Source of the DNA: Silanimonas sp.
GTDB taxonomy: Bacteria > Pseudomonadota > Gammaproteobacteria > Xanthomonadales > Xanthomonadaceae
Assembly: GCA_018334015.1 (NCBI GenBank)
Contig: JAGXTI010000031.1
Coordinates: 1-64,000, forward strand
DNA: 64,000 nucleotides
Reading direction: 5' to 3'
Shown piece by piece: positions 24,385 to 33,100 of this stretch. The notes under the pieces were generated by a model. The model worked only from the letters and a program-made list of their open reading frames with translations. It was not told the origin of the DNA and did no database searches. Made by a program: the position numbers and the translations under genes. The first letter of the stretch is position 1, and every line of letters starts with the position of its first letter.

Positions 24385-24648
24385 TCAGCGGCCGGGGCCG
24401 TCGTGCCCGGCACCCCGGCCCGTTCCTCCAGCATCGAAGAGGGGGGTGATCTCGGCCACGATGACCGCGTTCTCGGCTTTCGCGCGGGCTATCAGCGCGC
24501 ATTCCCCGGCGTCGATGGCCTGCCCCGCCGCGCAGCACAGCAGCACCGCCCCGGCCGCGCCTTCGGGCAGCCCGTCGCCAGCGCGCCGGCCGACCTCGCA
24601 GACGAGGGTGCAGCAGTCTTCGGTCCCGTCCACCGCGCCCTCCATCAT
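24385..24648 (-). CDS. Hypothetical protein upstream of the hydrolase gene
   Basis: About 87 residues from the ATG at 24648 (a TTG at 24681 would extend it through a tandem repeat). It has Cys pairs (EDCCTLVCEVG, VLLCCAAGQA) and a hydrophobic middle part, and ends 9 bp before the hydrolase start on the same strand. I do not recognise it and see no ribosome site, so it may be a small lysis or regulatory partner or a chance frame. Confidence 0.35.
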   Translation of the reverse strand: MMEGAVDGTEDCCTLVCEVGRRAGDGLPEGAAGAVLLCCAAGQAIDAGECALIARAKAENAVIVAEITPLFDAGGTGRGAGHDGPGR

Positions 24649-24650
24649 CA

Positions 24651-24676
24651 GTCGTGTAGGAAGGTCGTGTAGGAAG
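24651..24676 (+). repeat. Two tandem 13-bp units
   Basis: GTCGTGTAGGAAG occurs twice without a gap, followed by a further GTC. It may be a slippage product or a pair of regulator-binding sites in front of the minus-strand genes at 24648 and 24375. The rest of 24677-24809 has no gene. Confidence 0.6.
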
Positions 24677-24809
24677 GTCAAACGCCCTTTTCAAGCAGTC
24701 TGCCGGGGAGGCGGCGGCGGGTCAAGGGTCGGTTTGGCCGAGGGGTGGGCGTCGTTGAGGAGGAAGTGACGACGTCCGACACCGCAGCCTCCCCCATCAA
24801 GCGGCAGAA

Positions 24810-24844
24810 GGTCCGCGACGCCCCTGGTTCAGGCGTCGCGGACC
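24810..24844 (-). terminator. Strong hairpin terminator of the Ala-rich protein gene
   Basis: GGTCCGCGACGCC (24810-24822) and GGCGTCGCGGACC (24832-24844) form a perfect 13-bp stem with a 9-nt loop, 23 bp after the stop of the minus-strand gene. The run after it on that strand is TTCTGCC, so it is a weak-tailed but very stable terminator. Confidence 0.7.
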
Positions 24845-24867
24845 CCCAGTCGGCTGGGGCACTTGGG

Positions 24868-25800
24868 TTACTGCGGGCGGTCCCGGTCCCTGCCGCGGGC
24901 TTCGGTGCGCGCTTCCGCGTTGACCGACGCGTTGACCGACGCGTTGGCCGAGGTGTTGGCGCGGGCGTGCGGCTGCTGGTTCCCGCGGCGCTCGACGTCG
25001 GCATCGGCGCGACCTTCGGCCTCGGCGTCCGCATTGGCGTCGGCCCCCAGGCCCACGCGGCCCAGGGGCGACGCGGTCGGCCCGGCCTCGTTGCCGCCGT
25101 CGGCGTTGCCGCTGCCGATCAGCTCGCCGCGGGCCTCACCGCCGCCGCGGGCTTCGCCGCGACCGAACAGCCGCGAGAAGACGCCGCGACGCGGGGCGGT
25201 CTCCTGATCGCTGCTCGGCATGCGGTCCGGCAGTTCGGCGGCGCCCCGGGCCGTGGCGGCGAGTTCGCCTGCCGCCCCGCCTGAGAGCAGGCCCTCGGCT
25301 CCGAGGCCCTCCCCGGCGGACGGGGTGGCCGGCACGGCCGGGGTAGCCGGCAACGCCGGGACCGACACCGCGCCGGTGGCCCCGCCAGCGGCCCGGGCAG
25401 CGGCCTCGGCGGTGGCGCCGACTGTGGCGGCCGGCAGAGCCGGGACCGACACCGCGCCGGTGGCCTCGCCAGCGGCCCGGGCAGCGGCCTCGGCGGTGGC
25501 GTCGACTGTGGCGGCCGGCAGAGCCGGGTGGCGCAGTTCAAGTTCACGATCGATCATCCGGCCGCGGGTCGCATCCAGACGGCCGTCGAGGCTGCCGGCG
25601 GCGTTGCCGACCATCCGGCCGTCGAGGCTGCCGGCGGCGTTGCCGACCATCCGGCCGTCGAGGGCCTGGGGGCCGACGCCGAGGCCGCCCTGCAGGGCGC
25701 CGCCGGCCGCACCGCCGAGGCCGACCTGGGCCTGGACGCCGCCGGCCAACAGGGCGGTGGCGAGGGCGAGGGGGGTGATCAGGGTCGTGACAGTCTTCAT
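24868..25800 (-). CDS. Secreted Ala/Gly-rich protein with internal repeats
   Basis: 310 residues, not recognised. It has a signal peptide (MKTVTTLITPLALATALLAGG, then VQA). Several repeats follow: DGRMVGNAAGSL twice in tandem, PALPAATV(D/G)ATAEAAARAA twice with GAVSV spacers, and an ANTSANASVNASVNAEAR tail. The composition (Ala, Gly, Arg, Glu) implies a largely disordered or coiled protein in the periplasm or outside the cell. GGGAG precedes the ATG. It lies 111 bp after the subtilase on the same strand with hairpins between, so it may have its own promoter. The repeats are also repeated in DNA. Confidence 0.7.
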   Translation of the reverse strand: MKTVTTLITPLALATALLAGGVQAQVGLGGAAGGALQGGLGVGPQALDGRMVGNAAGSLDGRMVGNAAGSLDGRLDATRGRMIDRELELRHPALPAATVDATAEAAARAAGEATGAVSVPALPAATVGATAEAAARAAGGATGAVSVPALPATPAVPATPSAGEGLGAEGLLSGGAAGELAATARGAAELPDRMPSSDQETAPRRGVFSRLFGRGEARGGGEARGELIGSGNADGGNEAGPTASPLGRVGLGADANADAEAEGRADADVERRGNQQPHARANTSANASVNASVNAEARTEARGRDRDRPQ

Positions 25801-25857
25801 GGTGTGCTCCCATCCAGCGCGGCCAATCCGCGGCTTTCATGGGGTACTACGAGCGCC

Positions 25858-25889
25858 GGGACGGGTTTCGTCCCGCCCGTCCCGGGCGG
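25858..25889 (-). terminator. Double hairpin between subtilase and Ala-rich gene
   Basis: GGGACG-GGTTT-CGTCCC (25858-25874) is directly followed by GCCCG-TCCCG-GGCGGGC-type pairing (about 25875-25890). It lies 23 bp beyond the subtilase stop on the minus strand and probably limits read-through. Confidence 0.5.
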
Positions 25890-25911
25890 GCCGCTTCCGT
25901 TCAGGACGTGT

Positions 25912-27198
25912 TTAGCGTTCGGGCCCGGCGTAGCGCAGCGCGAGGTCCTGCCCGAGCAGGCCGTGGCCGAAGCGCTTGTCGCGCCCGCGCTCGCCGAGGT
26001 CGAGGGCCTGCGCTTGCAGGCGGGTCAGCACGTCGGCGGGGCCGTCGCCGGGTCGCCACTGCGCCGCGGCGAGGCGGGCGACCAGCGGCGCGGCGAAGGA
26101 GGTGCCGCGCACGCCCTCGCGCTGGCCACCCGGATGCGCCGCGAGGACCTGGGCACCGGGTGCCGCGAAGGCCACCTGCCCCCCGCGCAGGGCTTCGGGC
26201 AGCAGGCGCTGGCGCTGGTCGACGGCGGTGACGCCGACGACACCGGAGTAGGCGGCGGGGTAGAGCGGTGGCGAGGCGGGGCCGTCGTTGCCGACGGCGG
26301 CGACGAGCAGGTGGCCACGGGCCTGCAGGGCGGTGACCGCCCGCGCGAGCAGGGCGTTCTCGGCGCCGACCACGCTCAGGTTGATGACCCGCACCTCGTG
26401 GCGGGCCAGCCAGGCCAGGGCCTGCACCAGCCGGGTGACGGCGCCGCCGGTGGGTTCGCCGCAGTAGATGTCGGCGGCGAACAGCACGCTGCCCGGCCGG
26501 GGTGGCCCGGCGGCATCGCCGGCGAGCAGGGACGCGACGGCGGTGCCATGCGGCGCGGCGACGGAGTGGCCCTCGCAGCCCCAACGTTCGATGCGCAGGC
26601 CCTGCAGGGCGGGGTGGGTGGCATCGACACCGCTGTCGACGAGGCCGACGGCGACGGCCGGGGCATCCGCCTCGAAGCTGCGGGATGCCGATCCCCCGCT
26701 CTCCATGCCGCCGCCGAGGTAGACGTGGTTGAAGGCAAACTCGGCCTCCGGCGCGAGGCGACGCAGCCGGCGCAGGGCCTGCCGCGTGCCGGTGCGCGGC
26801 GGCGCCCGCAGCACGGCGGCGTCGAGGCCGAGCGGGGCGAGTTCGAGCCGGTGCTGCACGAGGTAGCCGGCCTGTTCGACCCGCTGCAGGGTTCCGGCGT
26901 CCGGGGCGAGCAGCAGCACTTCGTGGCGGACGATGAGCTCGCCATGCGGGTCGGTGTCGAGCACGTCGCGATGGCGGCGCAGCAGCAGGCGCGCCTGGGT
27001 CTGCCGAAGGTCGGCGAGGCGGCGGTCGGCTTCGGAGAGCACGGGCCGCAGCGGTGCCTCCAGCTGGCCTGGCAGCACCGGCAGTGCGGGCGGTGCGGGC
27101 AGCGACGGAGGCACCACCTGCGCCTGGCCCGTCGACACCAGGCCGGCGAAGGCCAGCAGGAGGACGGGTACGAGTCTCGGTGGCGTCGAGAGGGGCAT
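25912..27198 (-). CDS. Secreted subtilisin-like serine protease (S8)
   Basis: 428 residues from the ATG at 27198; a TTG at 27222 is less likely. A signal peptide (VPVLLLAFAGLVSTGQAQ) is followed by a propeptide of about 150 residues rich in Leu/Arg. The catalytic triad is visible: Asp in VGLVDSGVDATHP, His in PHGTAVASLLAG and Ser in RGTSFAAPLVA, with oxyanion Asn in AAVGNDGP. The start is 122 bp from the divergent ECF sigma gene. A protease beside a sigma/anti-sigma pair suggests control by, or action in, envelope signalling; this is inference from position only. Confidence 0.92.
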   Translation of the reverse strand: MPLSTPPRLVPVLLLAFAGLVSTGQAQVVPPSLPAPPALPVLPGQLEAPLRPVLSEADRRLADLRQTQARLLLRRHRDVLDTDPHGELIVRHEVLLLAPDAGTLQRVEQAGYLVQHRLELAPLGLDAAVLRAPPRTGTRQALRRLRRLAPEAEFAFNHVYLGGGMESGGSASRSFEADAPAVAVGLVDSGVDATHPALQGLRIERWGCEGHSVAAPHGTAVASLLAGDAAGPPRPGSVLFAADIYCGEPTGGAVTRLVQALAWLARHEVRVINLSVVGAENALLARAVTALQARGHLLVAAVGNDGPASPPLYPAAYSGVVGVTAVDQRQRLLPEALRGGQVAFAAPGAQVLAAHPGGQREGVRGTSFAAPLVARLAAAQWRPGDGPADVLTRLQAQALDLGERGRDKRFGHGLLGQDLALRYAGPER

Positions 27199-27319
27199 GG
27201 AACGCCGGGGTCTTGGGAGCAACGGAGCCGGATGCTAGCATCGCCGCGCCCGAGGGCGGCGCAGGCGGCATCGTCGCCTTGCGAGGGAAGAAAACCGCCC
27301 CACCGGACGTAGAGGACTC

Positions 27320-27832
27320 ATGCTCCAGCCGTTGCCGACACCGAACGTGCGCGATGCCGTCTGCGAGATGCTGCCCCGGCTGCGTCGCCTTGCGCGCGCC
27401 CTGACCGGCCACGTGCACGACGCCGACGACCTGGTGCAGGTGGCGGTGGAGCGTGCCTTGGCCCGGGCGCCGCAGTGGCAGCCGGACCGGCCGGTGCAGG
27501 CCTGGCTGTACGGCATCCTGCGCAACGCGTGGATCGACGAGCAGCGGGCACGGAAGCGCCAGCAGCCGTTCCACGCACCGGAGGAGGCCGGCGAGGACGT
27601 GGGGGTTTCGAGCATCGACCACTACGTGGAGCAGCTGTCGATGGCCGCGGCGATGGCCCGCCTGCCGGACGAGCAGCGCCTGGCGGTGTCGCTGGTGCTG
27701 GTGGAGGGCCTCTCCTACGCCGAGGCGGCGGCGGTCATGGAGGTGCCGGTGGGCACGCTGACCAGCCGGCTGGCGCGCGGGCGGCAGGCCCTGCAGGCGA
27801 TTTTGGCGGAAGACACGGGAGCATCACGATGA
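27320..27832 (+). CDS. ECF-family RNA polymerase sigma factor
   Basis: 170 residues with region 2 (LPRLRRLARALTGHVHDADD then LVQVAVERALAR, QAWLYGILRNAWIDEQRARK) and region 4 (LPDEQRLAVSLVLVEGLSYA then EAAAVMEVPVGTLTSRLARG). There is no region 3, as expected for an ECF sigma. It directs RNA polymerase to a small set of stress promoters. Its stop overlaps the next start (ATGA), so sigma and anti-sigma are translated together. Confidence 0.93.
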   Translation: MLQPLPTPNVRDAVCEMLPRLRRLARALTGHVHDADDLVQVAVERALARAPQWQPDRPVQAWLYGILRNAWIDEQRARKRQQPFHAPEEAGEDVGVSSIDHYVEQLSMAAAMARLPDEQRLAVSLVLVEGLSYAEAAAVMEVPVGTLTSRLARGRQALQAILAEDTGASR

Positions 27833-28542
27833 CCATCACGCCGGAACAGCTGTACGCCTACCTCGATGGCGAACTCGACGCCGCCGGACGCGCCGAGGTC
27901 GAGGCCGCCCTGGCGGCCGACCCGGCCCTGGCCGCCGAACTGGCCGCGCAGCGCGGCCTGCGCCGGCAGCTGCGCGGCGCCTACGACCCGGTGCTGGGCG
28001 AGCCGATGTCGCAGCGCCTGCAGGCGGTGACGGGCGAGACCCCGGCCACGAACGTGGTGGACTTGGCGGACCGCCGCGCCACGCCACGCCGCGGATGGCG
28101 AATCCCCGCCACCGGCTGGGCCGTGGCGGCGACCCTGGCCCTGGGCGTGCTGCTGGTGCCGCACCTGTCGCCGGAGGCTGGCCTGGTCGGCGAGGTGGAC
28201 GGGCGCCTTGTCGCACAGGGCGAGTTGCGGCGTGCGCTGGAGGAAGGGCGATCCGGGGAGCACTTCGGGCGCGTGGCGCTCGGCTTCGGCTTCCGCGACC
28301 GCGGGGGGGCCTACTGCCGCAGCTTCACACTGGACGAGACCCCGGCCCGGGCCGGGTTCTCCTGCCGGGGCCCGGACGCCTGGACCGTGGAGGTGCTGGC
28401 CGAAGCCGTGCCGCAGGGCGGCGAGCTTCGCCAGGCGGCGTCCCTGCCCCCTGCCGTGCTGGCGGCGATCGACGCGCGCATCGAGGGCGAGCCGCTGGAT
28501 GCCGAGGCCGAAGCGGCGGCCCTTTCGGCCGGCTGGCGCTGA
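27829..28542 (+). CDS. Anti-sigma factor, membrane-anchored
   Basis: 237 residues from the ATG at 27829. The N-terminal part (LYAYLDGELDAAGRAEVEAA, ADPALAAELAAQRGLRRQLR) is the usual anti-sigma binding region of the RskA/FecR-like type; no zinc His-x3-Cys-x2-Cys motif is seen. One membrane helix follows (TGWAVAATLALGVLLVPHL), then a periplasmic domain with two Cys (AYCRSFTLDE, AGFSCRGPDAW) that could sense the envelope. It overlaps the sigma gene by 4 bp. The neighbouring subtilase is a candidate for cleaving this periplasmic part, unproven. Confidence 0.88.
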   Translation: MTITPEQLYAYLDGELDAAGRAEVEAALAADPALAAELAAQRGLRRQLRGAYDPVLGEPMSQRLQAVTGETPATNVVDLADRRATPRRGWRIPATGWAVAATLALGVLLVPHLSPEAGLVGEVDGRLVAQGELRRALEEGRSGEHFGRVALGFGFRDRGGAYCRSFTLDETPARAGFSCRGPDAWTVEVLAEAVPQGGELRQAASLPPAVLAAIDARIEGEPLDAEAEAAALSAGWR

Positions 28543-28607
28543 GGGCGAGTCTTTTCCAATTCAGGTATGAGCCTGGACGCCCCTCGCGGTTTTCGCCGAG
28601 CGCTACA

Positions 28608-28633
28608 TCAACCCCGTTGCGAATCGGAGTTGA
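28608..28633. terminator. Hairpin between convergent anti-sigma and nrdJb genes
   Basis: TCAACCCCG and CGGAGTTGA pair with one G-A mismatch around an 8-nt loop. The right arm continues as GGAGTTGAACTCACC, the same element as at 221-236 and 23230-23244. It is probably a shared termination signal for two convergent genes. Confidence 0.5.
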
Positions 28634-28645
28634 ACTCACCGGGCC

Positions 28646-29395
28646 TCAGCCGCACTTCGAGTAGCCGCAGTTCAGGCAGGTCTGGCAGCCGTCCATCACC
28701 ACCACCGCCTTGGTATGGCATTTGCCGCAGAGAGTGGCGGTGGGCGGAAAACTGGTGCCTTCGCCGGTGACGGCCAAGTCGGCGACCGGCAGCACGGCGG
28801 CGGCGGCGGACTCGCCGTTGCGCTTCAGGGCCTGCTCGTAGGCGACGCGCTTCTCGTTGATGAGGGCGCGCTGGGCATCGCTGATCTCGGGGTCGCGGAT
28901 CAGGCCGATCGACTTGAGGTGCTCCTCGATGACGCAGCCGATCTCGGCCACGATGCTCGGCATGTACACGCCGCCGGCCTTGAAATAGCCGCCGCGCGGG
29001 TCGAACACCGCCTTCATCTCCTCGACCAGGAAGGTGACGTCACCGCCCTTGCGGAACACCGCCGAGACGATGCGGGTGATGGCGACGATCCACTGGAAGT
29101 GCTCCATGTTCTTCGAGTTGATGAACAGCTCGAAGGGCCGGCGCAGCTCGTGCTCGGTACCGGGATTCAGCACGATGTCGTTGATCGTGACGTACAGGGC
29201 GTGCTCGAACAGCGGCGACTTGACCTTGTAGGTGGCGCCGATCAGTGCCTCCGGCCGCTCGACGCGCTCGTGCATCTGGATGATTTCGGCGGTCGGCGGC
29301 GCGGCTGGCGCAGCGGCGGGTGCGGGCAGCGCAGCTTTGTCGTCCGGCGTGGCGACACTGTAGGACTTGATTTTCTTGCTGATCTTGATGGCCAT
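28646..29395 (-). CDS. nrdJb: Class II ribonucleotide reductase C-terminal subunit (NrdJb, TSCPD domain)
   Basis: 249 residues from the ATG at 29395 (MAIKISKKIKSYSV). The central region has the TSCPD-type fold: LFEHALYVTINDIVLNPGTE, RPFELFINSKNMEHFQW, and GGYFKAGGVYMPSIVAEIGC with IEEHLKSIGL. The C-terminus ends in a zinc-ribbon-like set of cysteines: LCGKCHTKAVVVMDGCQTCL, then NCGYSKCG. In Pseudomonas the B12-dependent reductase is likewise split into NrdJa and NrdJb; this part probably re-reduces the active-site disulfide and helps allostery. It is on the same strand as nrdJa, separated by the histone-like gene. Confidence 0.9.
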   Translation of the reverse strand: MAIKISKKIKSYSVATPDDKAALPAPAAAPAAPPTAEIIQMHERVERPEALIGATYKVKSPLFEHALYVTINDIVLNPGTEHELRRPFELFINSKNMEHFQWIVAITRIVSAVFRKGGDVTFLVEEMKAVFDPRGGYFKAGGVYMPSIVAEIGCVIEEHLKSIGLIRDPEISDAQRALINEKRVAYEQALKRNGESAAAAVLPVADLAVTGEGTSFPPTATLCGKCHTKAVVVMDGCQTCLNCGYSKCG

Positions 29396-29517
29396 GCCGG
29401 TGTTCCTGCGGGGGCTGCCCGGTTGCGGTGTCGTGTGTGCCGCGGTGCTGCTGCGGGTTTTCGGGGTGAATGAGCCAGCCCCGCCACGCGGGCGGGGTGG
29501 CCGGGCCACAGCACCGA

Positions 29518-30048
29518 TCAGCGGCGCGCGGCCTTGATGGCGGCTTGCTTGACGGCCTTCTTGGGTGCCGCCTTGGCGGCCACTTTCTTGGCTGCCGGCT
29601 TCTTGGCCACGGCCTTCTTCACCGGGGCCTTCTTGACGGCGGCCTTCTTGGCCACGGCTTTCCGGGCGGGGGGCGACTTCAAGCTGGCTTTTTTGGCCGC
29701 GACTTTCCTCGTTGCCGGCTTGTCGGACGCGGCCTTCTTGGCAGCCGCCTTCTTCTTTTTCAACTTGGCCTTGAACTGCTTGGCTGCGGCATCAAGCTCG
29801 CGCTTCGCTGCGGCCACCTTCTTGCGTGCATCGCCCACCGCCTTGGTGACCGCCTTGCCGGTCTTCGAGGCGCGCGCCTGTTTCAACTTCGCCTTGGCGA
29901 CCTTCTCGATCTTGGCGGCTTCAACCTTGGCTTTTTTCATGACCGGAGCCACCTTGGCTTTGGCCTGTTCGACGACTTCTCCGGCCTTCTCGCCAACCGC
30001 TTCGACCGCCTGGGCGATCGTGCTGCTCACACCATTGCCATTGCTCAT
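29518..30048 (-). CDS. Histone H1-like Lys/Ala-rich protein
   Basis: 176 residues from the ATG at 30048, with GGAG about 7 nt before it. The N-terminal 60 residues form an amphipathic helix (VEAVGEKAGEVVEQAKAKVA); the rest is a tail of Lys-Lys-Ala, Ala-Lys-Lys-Ala and Lys-Pro-Ala repeats typical of bacterial H1-like proteins (AlgP, Hc1). It should bind DNA or RNA non-specifically by charge. It sits between the two halves of the ribonucleotide reductase in the same direction, so it is probably expressed with them, an unusual association. Repetitive coding makes copy-number change likely. Confidence 0.85.
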   Translation of the reverse strand: MSNGNGVSSTIAQAVEAVGEKAGEVVEQAKAKVAPVMKKAKVEAAKIEKVAKAKLKQARASKTGKAVTKAVGDARKKVAAAKRELDAAAKQFKAKLKKKKAAAKKAASDKPATRKVAAKKASLKSPPARKAVAKKAAVKKAPVKKAVAKKPAAKKVAAKAAPKKAVKQAAIKAARR

Positions 30049-30179
30049 GGGAACACTCCGCTGGGGTATCGCATCACGTGCCTTGGGGGCCGGTGCACGC
30101 TTGCCGGTCGGGCCCACCTCGCCGGGGCGGGTCGGGCGGACCTCGATATCCGAGCCGCGGCGCACTGCCACGGCCTCGG

Positions 30180-33100
30180 CTAGAACTTACCGTAGTAACC
30201 CTCTTTCAGCGCATCGAACAGATTGGCAGCGGTGTGCATTTCACCGTCGTACTCGATCTGCTCGTTGCCTTTGGCCTCGACCACACTGCCGTCTTCCAGT
30301 TCAAAACGGTAGGTGGTGTTCTCGAGGTCCTTCTCCTTGACCAACACGCCCTGGAAGGCGGCCGGGTTGAAACGGAAGGTGGTGCAGCCCTTCAGGCCCA
30401 TCGTGTGCGCGTAGCGGTAGATGTCCTTGAAGTCCTCGTAGGGGAAATCGGTCGGCACGTTCGCGGTCTTCGAGATCGAGGAGTCGATCCAGAGCTGCGA
30501 GGCGGCCTGGATGTCGACGTGCTCCTTGGGCGAAACCTCGTCGGCGGCGATGAAGTAGTCGGGCAGCCGCGCTTCCGGGTCCTCGCTGTAGGGCATGGCA
30601 TTCGGGTTGACGAGTTCGCGGTAGGCCAGAAGCTCGAAACTGAAGACGTCGACCTTCTCTTTCGATTTCCTGCCCTCGCGGATGATGTTGCGCGAGTAGT
30701 GGTGGGCGAAGCTGGGCTCGATGCCGTTGCTGGCGTTGTTGGCCAAGCTGAGCGAGATGGTGCCGGTCGGCGCGATCGAGCTGTGGTGGGTGAAGCGGGC
30801 ACCCTGCTCGGCGAGCTTCTGCACCAGATCCGGCGCCACGCTGGCGACGCGCTGCATGTAGCGGCTGTACCTGGCGTGCAGCACCCGGCCCTTGATGGCA
30901 TCACCCACCTTGAAGCCGTCGGTCGCCATCTCCGGGCGCTTGCGCAGCATCTCGGCGGTGACGGTGAAGTCCTCGTCCATGATCGGGGCCGGCCCCTTCT
31001 CTTCGGCCAGCGCCAGTGCCACCTCCCAGCCGGCCAGCGCCATCTCGCGCGATACTGCTTCGGTGAACTGGCAGCTCTCGGGCGATCCGTACTTCATGCG
31101 CAGCAGGGTGAGCGTGCTCCCCAAGCCGAGGAAGCCCATGCCGTGGCGGCGCTTGCGCAGGATCTCCTCACGCTGCTGCGACAAGGGCAGACCGTTGACC
31201 TCGACCACGTTGTCGAGCATGCGGGTGAACACCCGCACGACCTCCTTGTACTCCTCCCAGTCGAAGCGCGCCTTCTCGGTGAAGGGGTCGCGCACGAACT
31301 TGGTGAGGTTGACCGAACCCAGCAGGCAGGCGCCGTAGGGCGGCAACGGTTGCTCGCCGCATTGCCCTGTCACCAGGCCATTGAAGACAACCGAATTGTG
31401 GTCTGGTTGGGTGGTATCGAATACCGCCTCCTCACCGACGTACTCGATACTTCCGATGCGCGAAGCGAAGCGCTGCGTCTTGCGCAGCACCTTGTCCTTG
31501 ACCCAAGCGGCGTACTTTTCGCTCTTCGCAGGCATCAAAAAGCCGATCTCACGCATGAACTGCTCACGCGATTCGCCATCGATGATGAGCTCGTACTGGG
31601 CCGCGCACGGATACTCGCGCTCGCCACCATGGCCGTCTGGCAGCATTTTCAGGCGTGCGTCACGGCGCTTGCGGATGCGGCAAAACACGCCGAAGTTCGC
31701 CAACAGCACCTGCACATCCTGCAACAAGGACTCTTCGCTGGAGGCAAGTCGAACGGAGCAGCTCTTTCCGGAAGACGAAATATTGACCGTGCCGTCGGTC
31801 TGGAACAGCGCACGCAAATAAGCACGCACGCAGATCTCGCTGCCGCGCCATATCACCTCAGGCACTCGAAGCTTGCTGTTGCCGGCAAAGCCGTAATGCT
31901 CCAGTAGTCGCGCCAACATCACGGAACGGATGAAGACCTGGTTACGCTGCGGAACGGCGACGGGAGCGACGCTGTACTCGCGAGCCGTGCGCATGGACGC
32001 GTGCGCAATCAGTGTATTGATGTAGGCTGCCACACGATCGGCAAGCGCCCGATCCTCGCCCCACAAGGTGACGACAACGGCTTCCTGACCCTTGCCGCGA
32101 TTCGTGAAATGACCGTCACCAGTGATCAGACCGAGCAGCAGTCCGAGGTCTTCACTGCCCTCGGAGCCGAACTGCCCTTTACCGGACTGCACCAGCAGGC
32201 GGTCACCGACCTGCAGATCGCGAAGCTTGATCTTGCCACGCTCGGTGTAGAAATCGTGCCACTCGGTAGCCTTGATCGCGTAACCATCCTCGGTGCGCAC
32301 CCGGTAGACCGGCGCACTCGCTGCCGTCATGAACGCGGGTTTGGCAGGTCGCGTGGCCGCACCCTTGGCGGCCTCGTCCAGGGTGCGCATATCGACCGTG
32401 GCCTGCAACGGCACAGCGCTCGCACACAGCTCGCCGATCGGCACGATGCCGAACTGCGTCGCCAAGCGCGTGTCGGCGGTGACGCAAGGATTGGTCGCAC
32501 GGATCGCCTCGCACCACCAGTTGTTGTTCATCTCGTTGACGCGGTCGATCAGGATGAACCCCGGCTCGGCGAAGTCGTAGGTCGAGGTCATGATCATGTC
32601 CCACAGACCTCGGGCACGGACCTGCTGGTAGATCCTGCAGGCCACCCTGCCGTCGTCGCGGGTGACGTAGCCTTCCGTGTTCGGCCAGTCGCGCCAGACA
32701 ACCTGCTTGGCGTCGGCGAGATCGACCTCGCCCTGCTCCTTGATCGAGATCGGAAACACCAGCGGCCACTCGGCATCGGCCTCGACCGCCGCCATGAACT
32801 CGTCGGTGATCAGCAGCGAAAGGTTGAACTGGCGCAGGCGGCCATCCTCGCGCTTGGCCTTGATGAACTCCTTGACGTCGGGATGGCTGATCTCGAAGGT
32901 GCCCATCTGCGCGCCGCGGCGACCGCCGGCCGAGCTGACGGTGAAACACATCTTGTCGTAGATGTCCATGAAGGACAGCGGCCCCGAGGTGTAGGCACCG
33001 GCGCCGGCGACGAAAGCGCCACGCGGGCGCAGGGTGCTGAACTCGTAGCCGATGCCGCAGCCGGCTTTGAGGGTGAGGCCGGCCTCGTGGACCTTCTCGA

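Noticed and set aside
24385-24681. 98-codon frame starting at a TTG inside the tandem 13-bp repeat
   Set aside because: The TTG start has no ribosome site; the shorter ATG version is listed instead at low confidence.
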